The notes under the pieces: model-generated
Databases searched by the model: none
What the model saw: the letters and a program-made list of their open reading frames with translations, nothing else
What the model was told of the DNA's origin: nothing
Source: an uncultured Chloroflexota bacterium
Lineage (GTDB): Bacteria > Chloroflexota > Dehalococcoidia > Lucifugimonadales > CAJXCD01
DNA length: 64,000 bases
Direction: 5' to 3'
Assembly (NCBI GenBank): GCA_913051545.1
Contig: CAJXCD010000001.1
Location: 1-64,000 of the forward strand
Position numbers and translations under genes: made by a program
Part shown: positions 1-7,849 of the stretch, one piece after another
How the letters are laid out: the number at the start of each line of letters is the position of its first letter
Numbering within the stretch: the stretch's first letter is position 1

Positions 1-1
1 T

Positions 2-265
2 GAAGTCAAAGAAGCTCCGGCTGCTGAAGTCAAAGAAGCTCCGGCTGCTGAAGTCAAAGAAGCTCCGGCTGCTGAAGTCGAAGAGGCCCCGGCTGCTGAA
101 GTCGAAGAGGCCCCCGCTGCTGAAGTCGAAGAGGCCCCCGCTGCTGAAGTCGAAGAGGCCCCGGCTGCTGAAGTCAAAGAGGCCCCCGCTGCTGAAGTCG
201 AAGAGGCCCCGGCTGCTGAAGTCAAAGAAGCTCCGGCTGCTGAAGTCGAAGAGGCGTTTACTGAT
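2..265 (+). repeat. 24-bp in-frame tandem repeat (11 units)
   Basis: Eleven contiguous 24-bp units start at 2, 26, 50, 74, 98, 122, 146, 170, 194, 218 and 242. Each encodes EV(K/E)EAPAA except the last, which has diverged to EVEEAFTD. Variation is nearly confined to the K/E codon (aaa or gaa) and synonymous third positions (gaa/gag, gct/gcc, ccg/ccc). This suggests recent expansion with the reading frame and charge pattern kept. The array is clearly more GC-rich than its surroundings and may continue upstream of the window. Confidence 0.95.
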
Positions 266-538
266 GAATCTCTATTGTCCAGTGAAGTGGAAGAGGTGAA
301 GGTTCCTGATACCCCAGAAGATCAAGGGGCATCCTTACATGATTTACCAGATGATGTTTGGGCAATAAGAGCACCATCTGAATCTGGAGAAGGAGTGATC
401 AGATTTGCCGAAGATATAGATGAACTCAAAAGGGGTAGTTTTTCTGCAGGAAAAGACAGCCGTAGTAAGGGGAAAAGTTCACCGCGAGGAGGTCAATCTA
501 GTCGAGGTAAAAAACCGAAGGCAGGTCGCAAGCGATAG
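2..538 (+). CDS. nusA: Probable NusA C-terminal tail (5' truncated) with octapeptide repeats
   Basis: Only the last 178 codons are in the window, reading in frame from base 2. Ten perfect-length copies of an eight-residue unit EV(K/E)EAPAA are followed by one degenerate copy (EVEEAFTD). Next comes a segment containing DLPDDVWAIR and GVIRFAEDID, then a strongly basic Ser/Gly/Lys/Arg tail ending KPKAGRKR. No KH or S1 domain is visible because the 5' part is missing. The NusA call is inference from gene order: the next genes are ylxR, infB, rbfA and truB, the widespread nusA operon order. NusA is the transcription elongation, pausing and antitermination factor. The acidic repeat followed by a basic end would be a lineage-specific tail. 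It could be another protein with a low-complexity tail. Confidence 0.6.
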   Translation, partial: EVKEAPAAEVKEAPAAEVKEAPAAEVEEAPAAEVEEAPAAEVEEAPAAEVEEAPAAEVKEAPAAEVEEAPAAEVKEAPAAEVEEAFTDESLLSSEVEEVKVPDTPEDQGASLHDLPDDVWAIRAPSESGEGVIRFAEDIDELKRGSFSAGKDSRSKGKSSPRGGQSSRGKKPKAGRKR

Positions 539-558
539 GCTGGCTGGGAGATAGCAAG

Positions 559-831
559 ATTAGCAAGCACAATGTTCCATCTAGAACCTGTGTAACTTGT
601 GGCACTAAGAAACCCAAAACTGCCTTGCTGCGAATAGGCCTGAAAGAAAATGGTGTAGTTGAAATAGATGACAGTTTAAACTTGTCTGGGCGTGGTGCAT
701 ATATTTGCAGGAGCAACTCCTGCTTGTCGCGCTCGATCTCCAAGGCACAGCTAGAGTACGCACTTAGGTGTAGACTAGGTTCTGAAGACTGGAACACGTT
801 TAAGACTGCTATTGAAAATCTGACTCTGTAA
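559..831 (+). CDS. ylxR: YlxR-family RNA-binding protein, AUU start
   Basis: Small (90 residue) YlxR/DUF448 protein, a probable nucleic-acid-binding partner of the nusA-infB operon; in some bacteria it acts as a regulator associated with RNase P. The hallmark N-terminus is present: SRTCVTCGTKKPK followed by LLRIG, and the later GRGAYIC motif. The frame is open from 511, but no ATG, GTG or TTG occurs before the TTG at 625, which lies inside the conserved domain. Starting there would delete the RTCVxCG motif. The ATT at 559 lies 8 bases after a GGGAG ribosome-binding site (546-550) and gives an N-terminus of the usual length. I therefore call an AUU start. The gene lies 20 bases after the nusA stop and 7 before infB. 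Confidence 0.85.
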   Translation: MSKHNVPSRTCVTCGTKKPKTALLRIGLKENGVVEIDDSLNLSGRGAYICRSNSCLSRSISKAQLEYALRCRLGSEDWNTFKTAIENLTL

Positions 832-838
832 GGTTGTA

Positions 839-2635
839 ATGTCTACTGAAAAGATAAAAAATATGGAAAATTCTGCGACTGAGGATATGCCGTCTCAGCA
901 GATAGAGCTACCTTCCGCTGTTTCTGTCAAATCACTGGCGGCAATAATAAACGTAGAGCCGGTAGATGTTATAAAGCAGTTGATGCGTAACGGTCACATG
1001 CTAACAATAAACGATGCTGTTGACCCAGATATAGCTACCCTTATATGCCAAGCATATGGCTTTGCAGTTAAAGAACAAGTAGATGATCCAAGTGAAGCAA
1101 AATCATTGGTTCTGGAGCACGATGAAAGTGATCTGGAACACTTAGAAGCCCGACCTCCTGTAGTAACGATTTTAGGACATGTGGATCACGGCAAAACGAC
1201 TTTACTTGACCAAATTCGGAATAGCAACGTTGTCACTGGTGAAGCAGGCGGAATAACACAGCACATCGGTGCATACCAAGTTGAAACAGAGGGTAATTTA
1301 ATCACTTTCTTAGATACTCCAGGCCATGAAGCTTTCACTGCGATGCGAGCCAGAGGTGCCCAGGTCACAGATGTAGCTGTACTAGTTGTGGCCGCGGATG
1401 ATGGAGTAATGCCCCAAACAGTAGAAGCTATAAATCACGTCAAGGCAGCTGGAGTACCAATAATTACCGCCATCAACAAAGTTGACAAGGCAGATGCTGA
1501 TCTCGAAAGAGTGAAACGTGAATTAGCTGAGCATGATGTACTGATAGAAGAATGGGGAGGAGATGTTATTGCAGTACCCGTTTCAGCATTGACTGGTGAA
1601 GGGGTGACGGATCTACTAACTAACATTCAATTAGTATCAGAAATAGGTGAGCTGAAAGCTAACCCCACTAAACCGGCACAAGGAATAATTGTTGAAGCTA
1701 GGGTCGACAAAAACAAAGGCCCTACCTCCACTGTTTTGGTTCAAGCGGGAGAGCTAACAATCGGCTGCATTATTGCCGCAGGGGTAACTAAAGGCCGAGT
1801 GAAAGCTATGGTAGATAGCCATGGCAACAGTGTGGATACTGCCGGACCATCTGTTCCAGTAGAAATTCTTGGCCTTAATGGTATTCCTGAAGCTGGTGAA
1901 GTTTTTATTGAAGCATCAAACGATAAAGAAGCTCGAGAAATAGTTGAGACGGAATTAAAGAAAAGAGCATCTCAGGGAGGGCCTGGAGTTACACTAGAGG
2001 AAATATATTCTAGGATCGAATCAGGAGAATCAAAATCTCTAGACTTAATAGTTAAAACTGATGTTCAAGGTAGTATAGATGCAGTTAAAAATTCCTTGGA
2101 CGGGATACAAGATGACCAATCTAAAATTAACATTATTCATGCTGCAAGTGGACGAATCACTGAAAGTGACGTGCTCTTAGCCGTTGCATCAAAGGCTGTT
2201 ATAGTAGGATTCAATACTGACCCTAGTCCCGGTGCTCTTTCTGCATCTAAACAAGAGCATATTGATGTCCGAACATACAAGGTAATCTACGACCTAGTAG
2301 ACGATATTTCAAAAGCCCTCAAAGGTCTACTGGATCCAGTTATGGAGGATATTCTACAAGGATACGCAACAGTACGTGCGGTGTTCAACATAGGTAACAA
2401 CACCCGAATTGCCGGCGTATATGTTAATGAAGGAATAATTTCTAGGCGCGCAGAGATGCGTGTGACAAGAAACTCAAAAGTCATTTTTTCAGGAACAGTA
2501 GCAAGTCTAAAGCATTTTAAAGATGATGTTCGAGAGATAAATTCCGGCTTAGAAGGAGGTATAGGAATCGACGGCTTCAATGACTTCAATGAAGGCGACG
2601 TTATCGAAGCGCATCTCGAACGCGAAGTCGAATAG
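839..2635 (+). CDS. infB: Translation initiation factor IF-2
   Basis: GTPase that places initiator tRNA on the 30S subunit and promotes subunit joining. One IF2N-like domain lies at about residues 25-75. The G domain follows with G1 GHVDHGKTT (113-121), G3 DTPGH (159-163) and G4 NKVD (213-216), then the beta-barrel and C-terminal fMet-tRNA-binding domains ending near 598. It is short for IF-2 because the long N-terminal extension of enteric forms is missing, as is usual in Dehalococcoidia-type Chloroflexota. It sits between ylxR and rbfA, and 45 bases separate it from rbfA. The ATG at 839 is 7 bases after the ylxR stop, so translation is probably coupled. Confidence 0.98.
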   Translation: MSTEKIKNMENSATEDMPSQQIELPSAVSVKSLAAIINVEPVDVIKQLMRNGHMLTINDAVDPDIATLICQAYGFAVKEQVDDPSEAKSLVLEHDESDLEHLEARPPVVTILGHVDHGKTTLLDQIRNSNVVTGEAGGITQHIGAYQVETEGNLITFLDTPGHEAFTAMRARGAQVTDVAVLVVAADDGVMPQTVEAINHVKAAGVPIITAINKVDKADADLERVKRELAEHDVLIEEWGGDVIAVPVSALTGEGVTDLLTNIQLVSEIGELKANPTKPAQGIIVEARVDKNKGPTSTVLVQAGELTIGCIIAAGVTKGRVKAMVDSHGNSVDTAGPSVPVEILGLNGIPEAGEVFIEASNDKEAREIVETELKKRASQGGPGVTLEEIYSRIESGESKSLDLIVKTDVQGSIDAVKNSLDGIQDDQSKINIIHAASGRITESDVLLAVASKAVIVGFNTDPSPGALSASKQEHIDVRTYKVIYDLVDDISKALKGLLDPVMEDILQGYATVRAVFNIGNNTRIAGVYVNEGIISRRAEMRVTRNSKVIFSGTVASLKHFKDDVREINSGLEGGIGIDGFNDFNEGDVIEAHLEREVE

Positions 2636-2680
2636 ATGTACGTTAAAGTTAACTAACTATATATTTCAAAAGAGTCTCCG

Positions 2681-3052
2681 ATGAATCGTAGAATCGAACG
2701 TGTAAACGAATTACTCCGCAAAGAGATAAGCGAAGTTATATCTTTCAGTATCAAAGATCCTAGATTCCCTCATATGGTATCCATAACCCGTGTTGACACG
2801 TCTCCAGACTTAAGAAACGCTCGAGCTTACGTCAGTGTATTAGGCAGTACAACGGAAAAAATGTCTGCACTAAAGATTTTAAGGTCAGCGTCTGGATTTA
2901 TTCGTAAGACGATGATTCAGTCAAAAATATCGCTTAAGTTAATACCCTCAGTCGACTTTGTTCTAGACAATGCAATAGAGCAGGGAGGCGAAGTCCTTAA
3001 CCTTATCAGTAAAGTATCTCCTCCGACGAAAGATGGCAACAGACCTTCATAG
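2681..3052 (+). CDS. rbfA: 30S ribosome-binding factor RbfA
   Basis: Cold-shock and ribosome maturation factor that binds the 30S subunit near the 5' end of 16S rRNA during late assembly. The 123-residue product has the single KH-like fold signature: LRKEISEVISFSIKDPRF near the N-terminus and VSITRVDTSPDLRNARAYVS in the middle. Length is typical. It lies between infB and truB as in most bacteria, 6 bases before truB, so the two are almost certainly co-transcribed. Confidence 0.96.
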   Translation: MNRRIERVNELLRKEISEVISFSIKDPRFPHMVSITRVDTSPDLRNARAYVSVLGSTTEKMSALKILRSASGFIRKTMIQSKISLKLIPSVDFVLDNAIEQGGEVLNLISKVSPPTKDGNRPS

Positions 3053-3058
3053 TCCAAC

Positions 3059-3964
3059 ATGGCGCTATTACATGGAATTATAAACGTCGACAAACCAACT
3101 GGTATCACTAGTATGGATGTTGTTCGCCATGTAAAACGTGCCAGTAATCAAGAACGAATCGGACATGGAGGTACTCTCGACCCAATGGCTACGGGCGTTA
3201 TCCCAATATGTCTTGGTCAAGCTACTCGGATGATGGAATATCTGGTATCTGGATCAAAGCAATATAAGGCCCAAATAACGTTCGGAGTGGAAACCACGAC
3301 TTACGATAAATTAGGTGAAATTATTCAAACCAAAAAAGTGAAACAAATAACGTATAAAGACCTACTAGATATTACTGATCGCTTCATAGGAGAGATAGAA
3401 CAAATTCCACCAATGTTTAGTGCACTGAAATACAAAGGTAAACGCCTTTACGAACTTGCAAGGAAGGGGATTACTGTCAAAAGAGAATCCCGCAAGGTTA
3501 AAATTTCAAACATCTCTATTTTGCAATGGGATCCTCCAAACTTGAATGTTGAAATCACATGCGGGAAGGGATTTTACGTGCGGTCATTCGCACATGATTT
3601 AGGACAATTACTTGAATGTGGTGGATACCTTAGTGAACTAGCCCGGACAAAGAATGGCGTCTTCACTATAGAAGATGCCATACCTTTAATAGAAGTTGAA
3701 AAACGACTACTAAGCAATACTGTGAAAAGTATATTAAAACCTATAGATTTTGCTATTAAACACATGCCTATGGCAATTGTGGATTACCATACGGAAGATA
3801 TGATTCTAAAAGGACAGTCTGTATCACACGACGCTAAAGTTTTTGATAGCAATGCAGGTCATAACTGTAGAGTCTATGGTACAGATGGTACGTTCTTGGC
3901 CATAATGTCATACGAATCAGAACTCAACCAATGGAAACCTAATCGAGTTTTTTCCTTAAGGTGA
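3059..3964 (+). CDS. truB: tRNA pseudouridine-55 synthase TruB
   Basis: Makes pseudouridine 55 in the T loop of elongator tRNAs. The 301-residue protein carries the TruB signature GHGGTLDPMATGVIPI, with the catalytic Asp at about residue 41, and the KPxGITS N-terminal motif (INVDKPTGITSMD). Further family motifs are PPMFSALKYKGKRLYELAR and the GFYVRSFAHDLG segment. It is the last gene of the nusA-infB operon here. The usual downstream partners ribF and rpsO are not adjacent; instead two small inverted repeats follow within 40 bases. Confidence 0.96.
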   Translation: MALLHGIINVDKPTGITSMDVVRHVKRASNQERIGHGGTLDPMATGVIPICLGQATRMMEYLVSGSKQYKAQITFGVETTTYDKLGEIIQTKKVKQITYKDLLDITDRFIGEIEQIPPMFSALKYKGKRLYELARKGITVKRESRKVKISNISILQWDPPNLNVEITCGKGFYVRSFAHDLGQLLECGGYLSELARTKNGVFTIEDAIPLIEVEKRLLSNTVKSILKPIDFAIKHMPMAIVDYHTEDMILKGQSVSHDAKVFDSNAGHNCRVYGTDGTFLAIMSYESELNQWKPNRVFSLR

Positions 3965-3965
3965 A

Positions 3966-4003
3966 GTGTCCAATTGACACGACTAGCTACACTTATAAGT
4001 GTA
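3966..4003 (+). terminator. Two small inverted repeats after truB
   Basis: GTGTC-CAATT-GACAC (3966-3980) lies immediately after the truB stop. The 16-base perfect palindrome TACACTTATAAGTGTA (3988-4003) follows and is trailed by AAAA. Neither is followed by a real T tract, so this is at best a weak terminator or an operator for the next promoter. Confidence 0.3.
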
Positions 4004-4064
4004 AAATACTCCCCCGGAAAGGGATTAATTCCTAATTACTAATCAATTTGTTTCCGTATAACTG

Positions 4065-4093
4065 TTGACAGTAACGAATTTATTAGATATGTT
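4065..4093 (+). promoter_or_regulatory. Sigma-70-type promoter before the zinc-ribbon/rplU region
   Basis: A consensus -35 TTGACA (4065-4070) is separated by 17 bases from TATGTT (4088-4093). Transcription would begin near 4100, just before the AGGAGGT ribosome-binding site (4108-4114) of the 46-residue gene. Whether it also drives rplU depends on read-through of the hairpins at 4289-4387. Confidence 0.6.
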
Positions 4094-4120
4094 TTACATA
4101 CTGTACTAGGAGGTGCCCAT

Positions 4121-4261
4121 ATGGAGGCCTATTGCTTCAAGTGCCGAACTAAGAGGACGGTTAGTAATCCTCAGGCTGTTACGTTGAAAAATGGAAGACC
4201 TGCAACAAAAGGTTCTTGTCCTTCCTGCGGAACGACGCTTTTCAGAATTGGAAAAGCTTAG
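4121..4261 (+). CDS. DUF5679-type small zinc-ribbon protein
   Basis: A 46-residue protein with two CxxC pairs (Cys5/Cys8 and Cys33/Cys36), predicted to bind one zinc. The centre carries the conserved-looking VTLKNGRPATKG segment and the end is LFRIGKA. I recognise this as the DUF5679 family, short single-domain proteins without assigned function. The start ATG is secured by a perfect AGGAGGT seven bases upstream and by a consensus promoter. The gene lies just before the rplU-rpmA-rpmE ribosomal genes, and bL31 nearby also carries Cys pairs. A ribosome-associated or zinc-related role is only inference from position. Confidence 0.85.
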   Translation: MEAYCFKCRTKRTVSNPQAVTLKNGRPATKGSCPSCGTTLFRIGKA

Positions 4262-4288
4262 ATTCTGATTCGGGATCGGATTGACCTG

Positions 4289-4316
4289 AGAATGGTCCGG
4301 TTCACCGGACCATTCT
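4289..4316 (+). terminator. Perfect 13-bp hairpin after the zinc-ribbon gene
   Basis: AGAATGGTCCGGT (4289-4301) is exactly complementary to 4304-4316, leaving a TC or, with an open closing pair, a TTCA loop. It starts 28 bases after the stop of the small zinc-ribbon gene. The following bases are GGTTCCCTTT, so the U tract is poor. It may stabilise the upstream transcript or act with the second hairpin downstream. Confidence 0.55.
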
Positions 4317-4330
4317 GGTTCCCTTTACGG

Positions 4331-4387
4331 AGGGGATATCTGCAAGGTAGTCGGCGTCTAACCCCTTACTGTCCGTTCGGGGTTTTT
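4331..4387 (+). promoter_or_regulatory. Attenuator-like leader of rplU
   Basis: An intrinsic terminator is visible: AACCCC (4360-4365), a 13-base loop, GGGGTT (4379-4384) and a T5 run (4383-4387). The CCCC arm can also pair with AGGGG at 4331-4335, giving a mutually exclusive alternative fold that would free the GGGG arm. This layout resembles a ribosomal-protein leader attenuator and sits about 75 bases before the rplU start. The terminator is seen directly; the regulatory switch is inference. Confidence 0.5.
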
Positions 4388-4461
4388 GTGGTGCATGTAA
4401 AGTCACAAAAAATAATATAACTAATTGTTAAGCATTGTACCTTGGAAAGCATGGTGCTAAT

Positions 4462-4782
4462 TTGTCCAATTTTGCCATTGTTGAGACTGGTGGAAAGCAA
4501 TACAAAGTCCAACCAGGCGACACTATTAATGTTGAATCCTTACCGGGTGACACGGGGGATGAGCTAGAACTGCGTAACGTACTGTTGGTTTCCAAAGATG
4601 GCAAAATATCTGTCGAAGAATCCAAACTTAAGCGTGCTAAGGTAAAGGTGGAAATTGTAGGTCATGGCAGAAATCAAAAAGTAACTGTATTCAAATATAA
4701 GGCTAAGACACGCTACCGCAAAAAAGCAGGTCACAGACAGTCCCACACCACTTTGAAAGTTAATAATATTCTGTTGGGATAA
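4462..4782 (+). CDS. rplU: 50S ribosomal protein bL21
   Basis: bL21 binds 23S rRNA in the large subunit. The N-terminus reads [17 protein letters not shown], the family signature, and the C-terminal part has [15 protein letters not shown]. Most bL21 proteins begin one residue before this motif. Here the only in-frame start close by is TTG at 4462, preceded by GGTG at 4453-4456 with a 5-base spacer, giving 106 residues. A TTG at 4435 would add nine residues without a good ribosome-binding site. First gene of rplU-rpmA-rpmE, 25 bases before rpmA. Confidence 0.93.
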   Translation: MSNFAIVETGGKQYKVQPGDTINVESLPGDTGDELELRNVLLVSKDGKISVEESKLKRAKVKVEIVGHGRNQKVTVFKYKAKTRYRKKAGHRQSHTTLKVNNILLG

Positions 4783-4807
4783 GAATCAACTAATAGGCGG
4801 AATAATT

Positions 4808-5071
4808 ATGGCACATAAAAAAGGCGCAGGCAGCAGCAGAAACGGTAGAGATAGTCGTGGACGGAGACTCGGAGTAAAGCGATACGATACTGAATCTGTG
4901 AAGGCTGGCACCATCATTGTACGACAAAGAGGCACAAAAATTGGTCCAGGGTTAAACGTGGGCGTTGGGAAAGATCACACGCTTTTTGCCCTAATAGACG
5001 GTAACGTCAAATTTGAGCATGCAAGCGACCAGAAGAAGCGTGCTAGCGTGTATCCAGGTAACGGTAGTTAA
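4808..5071 (+). CDS. rpmA: 50S ribosomal protein bL27
   Basis: bL27 reaches the peptidyl-transferase centre with its N-terminal tail. The 87-residue product begins [20 protein letters not shown], the classic form without the cleavable Firmicutes extension, and contains [20 protein letters not shown]. The ATG at 4808 is preceded by a GGCGGA ribosome-binding site. It follows rplU by 25 bases and rpmE begins 5 bases after it, so the three are one operon. Confidence 0.97.
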   Translation: MAHKKGAGSSRNGRDSRGRRLGVKRYDTESVKAGTIIVRQRGTKIGPGLNVGVGKDHTLFALIDGNVKFEHASDQKKRASVYPGNGS

Positions 5072-5076
5072 ACAAT

Positions 5077-5280
5077 ATGAAAAAAGATATTCATCCTACG
5101 TATAACAGCAATACTACAGTGACTTGCTCATGTGGCAACACATATGTCACTGGGTCCACGAAGGACGAATTAAGGGTGGAAATTTGTAGTAACTGCCATC
5201 CTTTTTACACTGGAGAGCAACGAATAGTTGACACTGAAGGACGCGTAGAAAGACTCAAACGTAGGTTTAGTCTGGACTAA
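5077..5280 (+). CDS. rpmE: 50S ribosomal protein bL31 (zinc-binding form)
   Basis: Large-subunit protein at the inter-subunit bridge. The 67-residue product is the Cys-containing (C+) type, with CSC near residues 18-20 and [10 protein letters not shown] near 37-44, which bind zinc. The start MKKDIHPTY is typical. Translation probably couples to rpmA, whose stop is 5 bases upstream. In many Chloroflexota and Firmicutes, DUF1385 and prfA follow rpmE; here DUF1385 follows and prfA does not. Confidence 0.97.
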   Translation: MKKDIHPTYNSNTTVTCSCGNTYVTGSTKDELRVEICSNCHPFYTGEQRIVDTEGRVERLKRRFSLD

Positions 5281-5414
5281 CCAAGCTCCTGTACTGGTAA
5301 ATGTCGCTGGCACATATTTCCTCTCCCATTTTTACGTTCGCTATATACCATGCAGTCAGATTACCAAGGCAATTTCAATAAATTTATAAGTGCTCGAGGT
5401 GTTTTCACGAAAAT

Positions 5415-6317
5415 ATGTCCAAACCAAAACATAAAGTGTCTTACGGAGGACAAGCTGTAATTGAAGGAGTAATGATTAAGGGACAAAACTCAGTCTCTGT
5501 TGCTGTGCGGAGAAGTGACGGATCAATAGCTTTCTTAAGAAATCCAATACACCCGTTTTTCAAAGGTATATCGAAGAAAATTCCCCTTATCCGAGGCATT
5601 GTAACACTTGCCGAATCCTTAATTGTTGGAATGAAATCCTTGGTTTTTTCCGCTAACGTTAGTGCTGAACAAGAAAACGACGAAATTAGTAAATCCGAAA
5701 TGGTGGGTATCCTGTCATTATCTCTTGTAATGGCTATAGGACTATTCTTAATTCTTCCTATTGTGGCTAGTCAACCATTTGAAGGACTAATGGGCTCTGA
5801 TATAGCCAGCAATATAGCAGAAGGAGTCATTAGATTAGCGATATTTATATTGTATATATTGCTTATTGGAAACATGGCTCAAATTCATAGAGTATTTATG
5901 TACCACGGAGCTGAACATATGACGGTACATGCCTACGAACATGGGGATCCTTTGGAAAAAGATTTTGTTAGGCGTTATCCGACAGCTCACCCTAGATGCG
6001 GTACTGCCTTTCTACTGACGGTTATGTTAGTTGCCATCGTCGTATTCACTTTCATTCCAAGAGATCCTTTCTGGTGGCTCATTCTCTCAAGAATCGTACT
6101 AATTCCATTAATAGCAGCAGCTAGCTACGAGGCAATTCGATTCAGTGGATTCCACTCCGAAAATCGAATCGTACAAATACTTTCAATGCCTAATCTAGGC
6201 CTTCAATCATTAACAACAAAACAACCAACTGATGACCAAATTGAAGTCGCGATAGCAGCTATGAACCAAGTGATTGAGGCGGACCAAAACGAATCAGGAA
6301 ATTCTGGCGCGAATTAA
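5415..6317 (+). CDS. DUF1385 multi-pass membrane protein
   Basis: A 300-residue protein of the DUF1385 family (YqhQ-like), of unknown biochemical function. The N-terminus YGGQAVIEGVMIKGQ is the family hallmark. A second conserved motif YHGAEHMTVHAYEHGD precedes HPRCGTAFLL. About four membrane segments are visible, at roughly 95-118, 135-160, 200-220 and 225-245. The His/Glu-rich loop suggests metal binding, but this is inference. In other bacteria it sits between rpmE and prfA, so the position after rpmE is conserved even though prfA is absent. It converges with hisIE, leaving only about 23 bases between the stops. Confidence 0.9.
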   Translation: MSKPKHKVSYGGQAVIEGVMIKGQNSVSVAVRRSDGSIAFLRNPIHPFFKGISKKIPLIRGIVTLAESLIVGMKSLVFSANVSAEQENDEISKSEMVGILSLSLVMAIGLFLILPIVASQPFEGLMGSDIASNIAEGVIRLAIFILYILLIGNMAQIHRVFMYHGAEHMTVHAYEHGDPLEKDFVRRYPTAHPRCGTAFLLTVMLVAIVVFTFIPRDPFWWLILSRIVLIPLIAAASYEAIRFSGFHSENRIVQILSMPNLGLQSLTTKQPTDDQIEVAIAAMNQVIEADQNESGNSGAN

Positions 6318-6340
6318 ACTATTTTCATAATTGATCAAAA

Positions 6341-6958
6341 TTAGGCGCCTCGTCTTTCCTGCAACACATTCCTTATTTCGTCTAGACTAACACCTGCATC
6401 CGACAAAAGAACCATGGCATGGTAAATTAAGTCCGCTGTCTCTTCCATTAAGTGTTCCTTATCACCTCGGACTCCCGCTAACGCCATCTCTCCAGCTTCT
6501 TCAATTACCTTCTGACTAATCCTATCCGTACCTTCCTTGAACAATTTCGTTGTGTAACTGCCTTCAGGTAATTCTCGTTTTCTCTCCTCAATCAATCTAA
6601 AAAGTCCATCGAGTACACCAACCGTTGAATCATCTGAAAAGAATTCTGGTTTTTCTAATAAAGCAGTAACAAAACAAGACTTACTACCCGTGTGACAAGA
6701 TGGCCCTTCAGGATCAACTTTTACTAATATAGCGTCGCCGTCGCAATCAACCTTCATAGACCTAACTCTCATATAATTGCCAGAAGTTTCACCCTTATGC
6801 CACAATTCCTGCCTGCTACGACTATAGAACCAAACATCTTTCTCTTTAATGGTTCGATTCAATGATTCTGGGCTCATATAACCCAAAGTTAGCACATCAC
6901 CAGTCGTAGCATCCTGAACAATTGCGGGCACAAGCCCGTTCCGATCCAGTTTTATCAT
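6341..6958 (-). CDS. hisIE: Bifunctional phosphoribosyl-AMP cyclohydrolase / phosphoribosyl-ATP pyrophosphatase
   Basis: Catalyses the second and third steps of histidine synthesis. The HisI half (residues about 1-105) has VKVDPEGPSCHTGSKSCF with its metal-binding Cys, and a VDCDGDAI segment with Asp ligands. The HisE half (about 115-200) has LFRLIEERKRELPEGSYTTK followed by KVIEEAGEMALA and EETADLIYH. I prefer the ATG at 6958, which has GAGGTG nine bases upstream, over the GTG at 6970 that overlaps that site. Length is 205 residues. It is the last gene of the minus-strand histidine cluster. Confidence 0.95.
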   Translation of the reverse strand: MIKLDRNGLVPAIVQDATTGDVLTLGYMSPESLNRTIKEKDVWFYSRSRQELWHKGETSGNYMRVRSMKVDCDGDAILVKVDPEGPSCHTGSKSCFVTALLEKPEFFSDDSTVGVLDGLFRLIEERKRELPEGSYTTKLFKEGTDRISQKVIEEAGEMALAGVRGDKEHLMEETADLIYHAMVLLSDAGVSLDEIRNVLQERRGA

Positions 6959-7041
6959 ATCTACATTCACCTCTAAATATAAACAGTGAACGAAACGTTA
7001 AGTGTAGGAACTTTACGATACCGCAATGAAAATATCCTTGC

Positions 7042-7845
7042 TTAGGGGTTAGAGGCTAATTGAAGATTCGAAAATCTAATCGGAACACCTCTTCTTGATA
7101 TATATTCCTTCGTTTGTTCAATTGTGTAGGTACCATAATGCAGTATGCTAGCAGCTAATGCTGCGTCAGCATTAGCATCAACCAAAGCTTCAAACATGTG
7201 TTTAGGTGACCCCGCACCACCACTAGCAACTACTGGCACATTAACAATTTCATTTATCGCTTTTAATAAATCTAAATCATATCCCTCTAGTGTTCCGTCA
7301 CGATCAATACTATTTACAACTATCTCTCCCGCTCCCAACTCAGAAGCTCTAACCACCCATTCCAAAACATCTATTCCAGTAGGTTGACCTCCACCGTGTC
7401 CAGTCCTCGTTCTGACTTCCCACCTCGGCGCACTGACACTAGATATACGCAGTGCATCCAATCCTAGCACGACACACTGGCAACCAAATCTATCAGCCCC
7501 TTCTGCTATCAAATTAGGGTTGTCTACCGCTGCGGTATTAATAGAAATTTTGTCAGCCCCTGCCTCCAACATTTTTTGCATGTCTTGAACCGAACGGAGC
7601 CCACCCCCTACGGTCAGCGGGATAAATACCTGTTCGGCGACCTTCTCTACAACGTCTAACATTATTGACCTGTCATCTGACGATGCTGTTATATCGTAAA
7701 ATACGAGTTCGTCTGCCCCATCTTTGTCATATGAAGACGCCATAGCAACAGGGTCACCTGCATCCCTATGGTCAAGAAATTTAACGCCTTTTACAACCCT
7801 ACCACCTTTAACATCCAAACAAGGAATGATTCTTTTAGCTAACAA
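7042..7845 (-). CDS. hisF: Imidazole glycerol phosphate synthase, cyclase subunit HisF
   Basis: TIM-barrel subunit that uses ammonia from HisH to close the imidazole ring, making IGP and AICAR. The N-terminus [19 protein letters not shown] contains the catalytic Asp of the first strand, and the second catalytic Asp lies in VVLGLDALR. Phosphate-binding GGxR and [11 protein letters not shown] loops are present. The TTG at 7845, seven bases after AGGAAG, gives the canonical start; a TTG at 7863 would add six residues and overlap the upstream methyltransferase gene. About 15 residues more than usual come from an insertion near [19 protein letters not shown]. Confidence 0.96.
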   Translation of the reverse strand: MLAKRIIPCLDVKGGRVVKGVKFLDHRDAGDPVAMASSYDKDGADELVFYDITASSDDRSIMLDVVEKVAEQVFIPLTVGGGLRSVQDMQKMLEAGADKISINTAAVDNPNLIAEGADRFGCQCVVLGLDALRISSVSAPRWEVRTRTGHGGGQPTGIDVLEWVVRASELGAGEIVVNSIDRDGTLEGYDLDLLKAINEIVNVPVVASGGAGSPKHMFEALVDANADAALAASILHYGTYTIEQTKEYISRRGVPIRFSNLQLASNP

Positions 7846-7849
7846 GATA

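Noticed and set aside
2-265. Direct repeats considered as a CRISPR array
   Set aside because: Units are contiguous with no spacers, 24 bp long and in a coding frame.
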